Shown: one piece after another, positions 1 to 5,579 of the stretch | How the letters are laid out: every line of letters begins with the position of its first letter | Numbering within the stretch: position 1 is the stretch's first letter | Source: Deltaproteobacteria bacterium | Lineage (GTDB): Bacteria; Desulfobacterota; Desulfobacteria; Desulfobacterales; UBA11574 | Assembly (NCBI GenBank): GCA_019314155.1 | Contig: JAFCZV010000363.1 | Span: 1-5,634, forward strand | Direction: 5' to 3' | DNA length: 5,634 nucleotides | Position numbers and translations under genes: made by a program | The notes under the pieces: model-generated | The model's database searches: none | The model's input: the letters and a program-made list of their open reading frames with translations, nothing else | Told to the model about the DNA's origin: nothing

Positions 1-41
1 GACCAGAGGAGTGCTGCCAGAAAGATATTGCCGCGGGTCAT
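1..41 (-). CDS. Partial CDS, N-terminus only; possible ABC transporter membrane component
   Basis: Thirteen codons and two bases are visible before the window ends, reading MTRGNIFLAALLW. The start is supported by an AAAGGA Shine-Dalgarno sequence (plus-strand 48-53) six bases upstream of the ATG. The stretch IFLAALLW is hydrophobic, as expected at the beginning of a first membrane helix or a signal sequence. The gene lies 140 bases downstream of the solute-binding protein gene on the same strand, so a permease of that ABC transporter is the natural guess. The gap holds only a small CTGCG/CGCAG hairpin (106-119) and no convincing terminator, so cotranscription is possible. Product identity is inference; with 13 residues no family can be recognised. 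Confidence 0.5.
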   Translation of the reverse strand, partial: MTRGNIFLAALLW

Positions 42-181
42 ATCATGTCCTTTACTACCTCATATTTGATAAAAGGTCGAGTCGCAGCTCACCCCGTCGA
101 ATCCACTGCGTGGGCGCAGAACTGCATTCAACAGGGCGAGCCCCGTATATCAAACAATGTAAGCCCGATCTTATGCTGTCG

Positions 182-1483
182 TTACGGTGCAACAAGCAGA
201 GCGCGGGCCTTGGATGCAGCCAGGCGGGCGGCCGCGTAGGCGCCATCATACTCAAAGAGCTTTCTGGCTTCTTTTATTTTTGCCTGAGCCTTTTTTACGT
301 TCATTTTCAGGGCTTTGGCCGCTTGAATTTCTCCCTCAACTTCCTCTATCAGGAACAGACTGCTTTTCAACTCGCCCCACTTTCTGTAAATCTCCATCTC
401 ATATTTGCGGTTGACGTCGTCCCACCTCTTTGTGGCAAGATCCAAATCGTACTCAATGAATCCGACATCCAGATCCCAGAATGAATCAACTCCCAGCGCT
501 TTCTTGGCGTGTTTGGCCATGGTGACGCCTTCTTTTTCCCACGCAGAGAATTTAATGTCCGTGCTGGCTGCGAAGTAACGGCCCTCCAGCACGTGTTTTT
601 GTCCGTCCTTGCTGAACAGCCAGTCCAGAAAGATCTTTCCGACCGCTTCGTTGGGTGCGCCTTTGAGCAACGCCACTGCCTCCGGAACCAGGATCGTTTT
701 TTCCGGGAGCAGATCACGTACGGGATAGCCGTCTTTGCGTGCAGCCATCGCATTCATTTGCGGCTGCGCGACCCCGATGGGAACTTCGCCGCGCTTCACT
801 AGATTGGTCGTATCTGTGCTGCCGGTGGAGAAGCGGGCCAACTGCGCCGCCAGCAACCTGAGATATCTCCAAGCTTCCTTTTCTCCAAATCCTTGTATGA
901 GAATTTCTATGGCTTCATGCATGGTGCCGGAGGCATATGGCAGCGTATGCACAATGTTGCCTCTGTAAATGGGGTTGAGCAGATCGTTCCACGTTTTCGG
1001 CGGCGGCAGTCTCAGCTTTTTCAAAACCTTCTCGTTATATAGATTGGTGACGATCCATGGAGCGAAGCAGGTCCAATAATCATCTTTATCTTTTACCTTC
1101 ATGCCGTGCCATTCGGCGGGAATCTTATCCCAATTCTTTGGTCTGTAAGGGACAATCAATCCGTCTTGCTTTAAGACTTCATGCGCCGGAGCACCTGCGC
1201 CCAGGAAGATGTCGGCATCTGGTTTGCCTTTCCATATTCTCACTTTGTCCACGCAGACCGGCCATCCACCCGGCCGCACGAACGTGATGTCCACGTCCTT
1301 CCCATAGGTCTTCTTATAGTGCGCCTTGAAACCCTTGTTCAGACTTTCGGATAATTCCTTGTAAACAGGGCCGACCCAACCGATTTTATCTGCGGCCTGC
1401 GCTTTTGCTGTAAAGCCTGGCATGAGCAGCAGCACCGCTGCAAAGACAGTGAAAACTGCTGTGGTCAAGATTCTGTTTCTCAT
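182..1483 (-). CDS. Extracellular solute-binding protein of an ABC transporter (iron(III)-type, periplasmic)
   Basis: The 433-residue protein begins with a clear Sec signal peptide: basic MRNR, a hydrophobic core at about 5-22, and a likely cleavage site after AQA at residue 30. The mature part resembles type II periplasmic binding proteins of the AfuA/FbpA class, which bind iron(III) or related ligands and deliver them to an inner-membrane permease. Supporting motifs are PDADIFLGAGAPAHEVLKQ (88-106), TWNDLLNPIYRGNI (164-177, the usual 'W.DL..P.Y.G.I' motif), NLVKRGEVPIGVAQP (227-241) and GAPNEAVGKIFLDWLFSKDG (275-294). Residues about 370-433 form a charged, Ala/Lys-rich helical extension beyond the usual 330-350 residue fold. 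The ATG is preceded by AAGGAG with good spacing. The true ligand cannot be read from sequence. The ORF that begins on the same strand at 41 probably encodes a transporter partner. Confidence 0.87.
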   Translation of the reverse strand: MRNRILTTAVFTVFAAVLLLMPGFTAKAQAADKIGWVGPVYKELSESLNKGFKAHYKKTYGKDVDITFVRPGGWPVCVDKVRIWKGKPDADIFLGAGAPAHEVLKQDGLIVPYRPKNWDKIPAEWHGMKVKDKDDYWTCFAPWIVTNLYNEKVLKKLRLPPPKTWNDLLNPIYRGNIVHTLPYASGTMHEAIEILIQGFGEKEAWRYLRLLAAQLARFSTGSTDTTNLVKRGEVPIGVAQPQMNAMAARKDGYPVRDLLPEKTILVPEAVALLKGAPNEAVGKIFLDWLFSKDGQKHVLEGRYFAASTDIKFSAWEKEGVTMAKHAKKALGVDSFWDLDVGFIEYDLDLATKRWDDVNRKYEMEIYRKWGELKSSLFLIEEVEGEIQAAKALKMNVKKAQAKIKEARKLFEYDGAYAAARLAASKARALLVAP

Positions 1484-1506
1484 TTTGATCTCCTTTCGAT
1501 TGACAT

Positions 1507-1836
1507 TGTCGTGTTTGAAAAATAGAAATTTATTTATCCTTAATCACCTCCTTTTGAAAAGGATTTTATGCTTGGATTGCATTCTAAGCAGAATAGAAAT
1601 AAACATCAAAAATAACAAGTCCTTTTCTGAGATTCCGTGAAAATCAAAAGTAGGCAATGGGGGATCCTTGTTTTCTTATTAAGATGAAACCCACTCACCT
1701 TCTACCCATCCTGGGCTTGAACCAGGTGAATCCACAACTCGCCAGGCTGAAAAGCCGTGCATTAAAAGAATCACTTCGCATACTGGATTTTCCCCGAAAA
1801 AGCGCAACGTTTCGGCGTTCTGAATGCAAACCATTG
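1507..1836. other. Non-coding spacer between UPF0158 gene and solute-binding protein gene
   Basis: No credible gene is present. The stretch holds the leader of the solute-binding protein gene with the orphan Shine-Dalgarno sequence. A weak minus-strand -10-like TAAAAT lies in GCATAAAATCC near 1565, without a good -35. A hairpin at 1710-1726 reads as a tRNA T-arm on the minus strand. A CCGAAA/TTTCGG hairpin (1794-1815) lies just past the UPF0158 stop codon, without a clean T-tract. The last could weakly terminate the UPF0158 transcript. Confidence 0.5.
1543..1554 (-). promoter_or_regulatory. Orphan near-perfect Shine-Dalgarno sequence with no start codon nearby
   Basis: The minus strand reads AAAGGAGGTGAT, complementary over about 11 bases to the usual 3' end of 16S rRNA. 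No ATG, and no GTG or TTG at usable spacing, follows it; the next ATG is 37 bases away. It lies about 60 bases upstream of the solute-binding protein start, which has its own AAGGAG. The overlapping palindrome CCTTTTGAAAAGG (1550-1562) could fold over part of it. It may be a ribosome standby site in the leader of the solute-binding protein mRNA, a remnant of a lost gene, or chance. Confidence 0.4.
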
Positions 1837-2253
1837 TTAGCCATCCAGTTCTATTTTGTTATCAGCGCACCATTCTTTGAGAGCTTGTGTTTGCCTATCA
1901 TTTTCAAAGTCATACCAACGTTGTAATAAACCCTTCTCGTCAAGCAAATCTTTGTATCTTGCGTAAGCGCCCTTTTTTCTAAATATCTGGCGAACTTGTT
2001 CATACATTTCAGGAAGATTTTTTTCCGCAAATTCGAAAACCAGATTAGTTCCTAAATCCAATGTATTTTTGCCGGAGATTTCTATACACTCATCATTTTC
2101 ATATACGTCTTCAGGAATTTCATTTTCATCTCCATATTCAGATGCGTAATAGATTTTTCCAGTTTTCTTACATAGAATTGCTTGATTACTAAATTCTGGA
2201 CCCATGCTTACAAATAAATAAGCATCTTCTATATCACTAAATTTAAAGCTCAT
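1837..2253 (-). CDS. UPF0158 family protein (uncharacterised)
   Basis: The 138-residue protein matches my memory of the UPF0158 family (PF03682). The diagnostic C-terminal half reads DLGTNLVFEFAEKNLP (67-82), QIFRKKGAYARYKDLLDEKG (89-108), then LLQRWYDFENDRQTQALKEW (109-128) and a short tail. Family members are small, soluble, acidic proteins of about 130-160 residues with no established biochemical role, so none is assigned. No signal peptide or membrane segment is visible. I chose the ATG at 2253 because GAGGAT (2261-2266) sits seven bases upstream; a TTG at 2268 is in frame but lacks a ribosome binding site and would add only five residues. The gene appears monocistronic, with structured non-coding DNA on both sides. 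Confidence 0.85.
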   Translation of the reverse strand: MSFKFSDIEDAYLFVSMGPEFSNQAILCKKTGKIYYASEYGDENEIPEDVYENDECIEISGKNTLDLGTNLVFEFAEKNLPEMYEQVRQIFRKKGAYARYKDLLDEKGLLQRWYDFENDRQTQALKEWCADNKIELDG

Positions 2254-2280
2254 AATTCGCATCCTCAATGACTAACGCTT

Positions 2281-2338
2281 TGGGTAACTTGGCCGATTTT
2301 TGAAGAAAAAACGGCCAGAATCCGTAAGACTGGGTAAC
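2281..2338. repeat. Direct repeat TGGGTAAC (x2) flanking a 28-base hairpin
   Basis: TGGGTAAC occurs at 2281-2288 and again at 2331-2338, exactly 50 bases apart. Between them, 2290-2317 forms a stem-loop: TGGCCG pairs with CGGCCA, followed by one A-A mismatch, a TTTTT/AAAAA stem and a GAAG loop. It lies directly upstream of the UPF0158 gene on the minus strand. It could be a terminator-like structure of an earlier transcript, an operator, or the scar of a small inserted element with an 8-bp target duplication. Nothing in the sequence decides between these. Confidence 0.5.
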
Positions 2339-2358
2339 CTCTTTTACAGTTGAACAGC

Positions 2359-2424
2359 ATCAGGATCAGGATCAAGTCTTCATTCTTCACTTTCCATTAA
2401 ACCCTGTGAAGAATGAAGACTTGA
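2359..2424. repeat. Perfect 19-bp inverted repeat with adjoining ATCAGG tandem repeat (REP-like palindrome)
   Basis: The arms TCAAGTCTTCATTCTTCAC (2372-2390) and GTGAAGAATGAAGACTTGA (2406-2424) are exact reverse complements separated by 15 bases. Directly on the left, ATCAGG-ATCAGG-ATCA (2359-2374) is a 2.7-copy hexamer repeat running into the left arm. Neither side has a T-tract, so a simple intrinsic terminator is unlikely. Size and placement in a non-coding gap suggest a repetitive extragenic palindrome or a MITE-like end. Membership of a multicopy family cannot be tested within this window. Confidence 0.75.
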
Positions 2425-2814
2425 CGCCCTTGTTTTACCTCATAGTTGCATAAACAACACGATGAGATTTGTGTAAAACCGCTTAAACCATAGCATTGTG
2501 TTCATTTATTGCCAACATACTGGATTCAACTGCCAGTGATATCCAAAAAGGAATCTTTTTTCACCGTGTTGTTTACCCCATGGGAAAGCCGAGGATACCC
2601 CATCTCCTTTGTTGTCAAAGGCTCGCAGTAAATGACTACGGCTTCACCCTTGACGCCGCGGATCTGAGGCATCCTCGACTTTTGCAACGTTGAGGTGGAG
2701 TATACTTAATTCGAGATTAAAGATATAAAAATGAAACCCACGAAACAGTTCGATTCTAATAATCAGATGTACGTGTCGTCTGTACTGCTTACAAAAGAAT
2801 AGAACATAGTGCTG
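2425..2814. other. Non-coding region with weak secondary structure
   Basis: No gene with a ribosome binding site is seen on either strand. Open frames here (plus 2496-2693; minus from an ATG at 2672) have no Shine-Dalgarno at usable spacing. An 11-bp inverted repeat, TAAACAACACG (2451-2461) and CGTGTTGTTTA (2565-2575), extends imperfectly by a few more pairs and encloses 103 bases. From 2704 to 2765 the DNA is AT-rich and faintly resembles the dispersed repeat seen at 4079 and 5382. The out-of-frame tail of the broken aminotransferase reads through 2763-2814. Confidence 0.45.
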
Positions 2815-3968
2815 TTATAGAATTTCGTCAATTCTGTCCAAAGCTTGTTGAATATCAGCTGACTGGTTGTAAAGGTGGGGAGAAAACCTGACAAAATCCT
2901 TTCTCCATGAAACCATAATTTGAGCCGCCTTAAGTTTTCGAGCCACTTCCGCCGGATCCTTTCCCGGAAACCGTGCAGCCACAATGGAGGTCTGCTCTGT
3001 ATCATTACGAGGCGAGATAATTTCCACGAGATAATTTCCACATTGCGCTTTTCCAAGCCTTCAATCAATAAATTAGCTAAATGTTTGTTGTACGAAAAAA
3101 TGCGCACCACACTGATATCCACCAAGTATTCTATTGAACGCGCCAAACCTATAGCACAGCCATAAGCCATGGTACTATATTCAAAACGCTGTGCCGTTGT
3201 CGGCAACTCGAGTCGGTCCGCCTGAAGATCCCACATGTCTTTATGACTGCGAAATCCTACTAATCCGGGGTCTAACTCATTCTGCAAATGAGGTGCAAGA
3301 TACATCACCGCTGCACCGAATGGTCCGCAAAGCCACTTGTAGCCACCGGATACTAAAGCATCCACACCACATGCTGGTGCATCTATCGGAATGGCACCGG
3401 CAGACTGAGTTGCATCAACCACCAAGAGAGCGTCGTGCTCATGCGCCACATCCGCCATCTTTAGCAGATCATAGCGCTGTCCACCTCCGTATTCAACGTG
3501 CGAAACGCACACAACAGCAGTACGATTATCGATTAGTTGGATCACATCATCTGGGTTGGCATAACCGTTTTGCCCCTTAGCCAACCTAATCTCACAGTTC
3601 GTATGCCTTGCTACACGAAGCCAGGGATAGAGTGTACTAGGAAATACGATATCCGTACTGACCACACTGGTCCCAAACTCAGGAGCGACCGCCCAAGCCA
3701 ATGAACTGATAAGTTCTGTTGCGCTGGATCCCACTGCAATGTCCTCGGGCTGAGCATTTAAAAGACGTGCGGCGGCACTATGCAAGCCACCGAATACGGT
3801 TGCTTCAGCAGTTTCATCAAAGTTTATGCTACCATTTTCAGCAAGGTCTTTTTGCCATTCGATGATAGCTTTTTCAGCACCTTGGTACATTAAGGCCACA
3901 TTAGCGGCATTCAAATATGTACATTTTTGGCTAGCAGGAAAATCTTTGGGGTCAACAATGGCATCCAT
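2815..3968 (-). pseudogene. Class V aminotransferase (cysteine desulfurase-like, PLP-dependent), frameshifted by a 14-bp duplication
   Basis: Residues 1-314 are a good fold-type I, class V aminotransferase. YLNAANVAL (18-26) is at the N-terminus. SSATELI (81-87) fits the PLP phosphate-binding loop and CVSHVEYGGG (154-163) carries the histidine stacking on the ring. LLVVDATQSAGAIPID (181-196) has the ring-nitrogen aspartate D185. SGGYKWLCGPFG (207-218) has the Schiff-base lysine K211. After residue 314 the frame is lost at a tandem duplication. Read literally, the ORF continues to 2763 (401 residues) with an unrelated tail. The proper ending continues in another frame to the stop at 2815 and includes FVRFSPHLYN, the arginine region that binds the substrate carboxylate in this family. 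Without the extra 14 bases the protein would be 379 residues, a normal family length. AGGA lies seven bases before the ATG. Its substrate (cysteine-type or other) is not readable. The gene lies downstream of the QueG-like gene on the same strand. Confidence 0.85.
3013..3041. repeat. 14-bp tandem duplication inside the aminotransferase gene
   Basis: The 15-base string CGAGATAATTTCCAC occurs at 3013-3027 and again at 3027-3041, sharing one base. This is an exact two-copy tandem repeat with a 14-bp unit. Fourteen is not a multiple of three. Deleting one unit joins codon 314 (TCG) directly to CCT-CGT-AAT-GAT and restores the family C-terminus. It is therefore an insertion by replication slippage, and potentially reversible. 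Confidence 0.95.
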
Positions 3969-4037
3969 GTACCTTTCCTATATTATGACGATCTCGAAAT
4001 TGCACCCAATATGGGAATGATGAGGAAAAACATTATT

Positions 4038-4061
4038 CTCAAGGGATGGATTTCCCTTGAG
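4038..4061 (-). promoter_or_regulatory. 9-bp leader hairpin upstream of aminotransferase gene
   Basis: CTCAAGGGA (4038-4046) and TCCCTTGAG (4053-4061) are perfect complements around a six-base loop. On the minus strand a TTTTT tract follows about seven bases after the stem. The element lies about 70 bases before the aminotransferase ATG and downstream of the possible promoter. It could be an attenuator, a weak terminator or a dyad operator; the gap before the T-tract argues against a strong intrinsic terminator. Confidence 0.45.
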
Positions 4062-4078
4062 GGACGACTTAATATATC

Positions 4079-4133
4079 TTGCCAAAACAACAACCTGAAT
4101 CCGATTCTTATTGATTACATATAACATAAAAAT
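4079..4133. repeat. Dispersed intergenic repeat, copy A
   Basis: This 55-base stretch matches 5382-5433 along nearly its whole length, with a three-base gap. Shared blocks are TTGCCAAA, CAA-CCTGAATC, a TCT-AT core, GATTACATATA and CATAAAAAT. It lies in the non-coding gap upstream of the aminotransferase gene, as copy B lies upstream of the QueG-like gene. No coding potential is visible. Confidence 0.7.
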
Positions 4134-4271
4134 TGCAGCTCACAGCCACGCACCAGTCAACAATCCATAGCATACTTAACTTTTAGGAAATAAAAGAAGA
4201 AAGCAACATATTGATGTTTATAGTAGAGATTTTGTCCGAGCTATCCCAAAATATCTCTTGAAAGCATTTTA

Positions 4272-5045
4272 TCAATCGGATCCGATAGGACAGGATGCCA
4301 TGCATTCTGAACAATTGTAGAAAATGCCAGAAACAGCTGATTGCCAAATGTCCCAGAAATCAGGACTATAGATTGCTCCTTTGATCTCCTTTTCTTCAGC
4401 ACCTATAAATTTTCTTGCAATACCGATAGCCCCTGGCAAACCGCTACGCAACGCATTATTAGTACAAGCACGATAATCAAGGGTCCCGTCTTCTTGGATG
4501 GCTTCCGCTGGACATGCCGTTCGGCATAAATCACACTGATCACAAGGATTTTCCTCCAAAGGTTGATCTATACTCAATGGTGCATTCGTAATGATAGTGC
4601 CCAAACGTACGAAGGGGCCAAAGTCAGGAGTAAGTAATAGCCGGCTTAATCCAATATTACCCAAACCTGCAACGGCTGCGACTGTTTTATGATTGATTTC
4701 ACCCTTCATCCCCTTCGCATCAGATGCCATATTTACAGGAAGATAAGGAGGCACGCCGATGGCACTGGCACCCTCTCTGGAGAGCAACCTAATCGTTTCC
4801 ATGCAGATATGATTAATGCGTTCATAAACACACATCGTGTCATAACGGTTCAAAATAAGATTACCAGAACAAACAGCAGTTCGGTTTAAAGCAACACCGA
4901 TACTAATTACCGATTGCGCCTCAGGCAATAGTCTCTCAGGTTTTTCGCCGTGCTCTTGCAAGAGGGATGAATCGGCACTCGCTACACCTACCAAGTCTGC
5001 TCCCATGGCTTGAACTTGTTCTTTTAATTCATCTGCAGACAACAT
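4272..5045 (-). CDS. Short QueG-like (DUF1730 + 2x[4Fe-4S]) iron-sulfur protein
   Basis: The 257-residue soluble protein resembles the core of epoxyqueuosine reductase QueG, a cobalamin-dependent tRNA-modification enzyme related to reductive dehalogenases. It has an N-terminal DUF1730-like part (about 1-110) and AGLGNIGLSRLLLTPDFGPF (126-145), matching the family 'AGLG.IG....L..P.FG' block. CDQCDLCRTACP (168-179) and CSECMASCP (245-253), with C194 between, could supply eight cysteine ligands for two [4Fe-4S] clusters. It ends four residues after the last CP, so the C-terminal HEAT-repeat and tRNA-binding part of QueG (about 350-380 residues) is absent. The QueG DTAP/DTGP motif is not seen; its place reads ASDAKGMKG (107-115). 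I therefore do not call it queG; a cobalamin- or flavin-linked redox protein of unknown substrate is safer. AGGAGG (5050-5055) precedes the ATG. Confidence 0.8.
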   Translation of the reverse strand: MLSADELKEQVQAMGADLVGVASADSSLLQEHGEKPERLLPEAQSVISIGVALNRTAVCSGNLILNRYDTMCVYERINHICMETIRLLSREGASAIGVPPYLPVNMASDAKGMKGEINHKTVAAVAGLGNIGLSRLLLTPDFGPFVRLGTIITNAPLSIDQPLEENPCDQCDLCRTACPAEAIQEDGTLDYRACTNNALRSGLPGAIGIARKFIGAEEKEIKGAIYSPDFWDIWQSAVSGIFYNCSECMASCPIGSD

Positions 5046-5081
5046 AGTTCCTCCTCAGTTTGCGTTTTCGCCTAATAAGTG

Positions 5082-5087
5082 ATTATA
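5082..5087 (-). promoter_or_regulatory. TATAAT -10 box, candidate promoter of QueG-like gene
   Basis: The minus strand carries a perfect TATAAT about 37 bases before the ATG, giving a short leader of about 30 bases that includes AGGAGG. The -35 position, 17 bases further upstream, reads GAAGGT and is a poor match, so activation by a regulator or a non-standard sigma factor is possible. Confidence 0.45.
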
Positions 5088-5579
5088 CGGGTCCGGATAT
5101 CATCACCTTCGGAATGTTATCCGTGCCAAAATGCAGTGTGTTTGCTAGAAAACCAGATATGAGCCGGTGCAGATCTATTGAGACTATATCACGGAATTGG
5201 ATCTTTTAAAAACGTGTGTTTGCTTGCCAGTCACGCAACATGCGATCAACCGATCACGGTTACATATATCCTAATTACCAAAGAAATTCAAAAAGGACTC
5301 TTGTTCTTTAAGCCATCCACTACCCGGCGGACATCTGGTAAACATCACCTGCTTTTTGGATTTTTCTTTTCACATTGACAATTGCCAAAGCAACCTGAAT
5401 CAACTCTAATGGGATTACATATATCATAAAAATGAAAAGAGCAAACCATGTGAAACTGATTTGCCCTATTTGAAAAAACGATATCACACGAAATTTTTAG
5501 GGACGTGAAACGTGCGTTTTATAGCAGTACACACAAGTTTTCCGTGCTTGATTTAAGGTCACCGAACAACACTGGGCAT
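5088..5579. other. Long AT-rich non-coding region upstream of QueG-like gene
   Basis: I find no gene; the plus-strand frame 5178-5378 has no ribosome binding site and no recognisable protein character. The region contains an 11-base direct repeat GTGTGTTTGCT (5136-5146 and 5214-5224) and a small dyad AACCG-ATCA-CGGTT (5248-5261). That dyad runs directly into TTACATATATC, a sequence also present in both dispersed repeats. Copy B of that repeat lies at 5382-5433. The length and repeat content suggest a regulatory region or the remains of decayed DNA. Confidence 0.45.
5382..5433. repeat. Dispersed intergenic repeat, copy B
   Basis: This 52-base partner of copy A shares TTGCCAAA, CAACCTGAATC, GATTACATATA and CATAAAAAT in the same order and orientation. 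The terminal blocks are better conserved than the middle. It sits about 340 bases upstream of the QueG-like start, too far for a simple core promoter. Confidence 0.7.

Larger units (their letters stand above)
3969..4271. other. Spacer between QueG-like gene and aminotransferase gene
   Basis: No gene is seen. From the minus-strand viewpoint it begins after the QueG-like stop with an imperfect hairpin (4226-4257, GAGAT-TTTG pairing with CAAAATCTC, with a two-base bulge) lacking a T-tract. It then carries a dispersed repeat copy, a possible promoter (TTCAGG, 17 bases, then TATATT near 4069-4097) and a 9-bp hairpin before the aminotransferase start. The spacing suggests the aminotransferase can be transcribed from its own promoter. 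Confidence 0.4.

Noticed and set aside
11..484. Plus-strand open frame of 157 codons
   Set aside because: It lies mostly antisense to the solute-binding protein gene, has no ribosome binding site, and its translation looks like no protein family.
367..753. Minus-strand 128-codon frame inside the solute-binding protein gene
   Set aside because: It is an out-of-frame shadow of the same DNA; the main frame has clear family motifs and a signal peptide.
1690..1800. Complete tRNA gene on the minus strand
   Set aside because: Only the T-arm is convincing; the acceptor stem partner and the D and anticodon arms cannot be found.
2254..2268. TTG start of the UPF0158 gene at 2268
   Set aside because: No ribosome binding site precedes it, while the ATG at 2253 has GAGGAT at proper spacing and matches the family's usual beginning.
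2531..2672. Minus-strand small frame starting MPQIRGVKGEAVV
   Set aside because: It looks somewhat protein-like, but the GAGG lies directly against the ATG with no spacing and no family is recognised; a decayed coding fragment remains possible.
2496..2693. Plus-strand 65-codon frame in the non-coding gap
   Set aside because: No Shine-Dalgarno sequence and no recognisable domain; orientation is opposite to every supported gene.
5113..5128. TGGCAC on the minus strand as a sigma-54 -24 element
   Set aside because: The -12 position reads ACAT and lacks the required GC, so the pair does not fit a sigma-54 promoter.
5178..5378. Plus-strand 66-codon frame upstream of the QueG-like gene
   Set aside because: No ribosome binding site, odd composition and no motif; more likely chance in AT-rich DNA.
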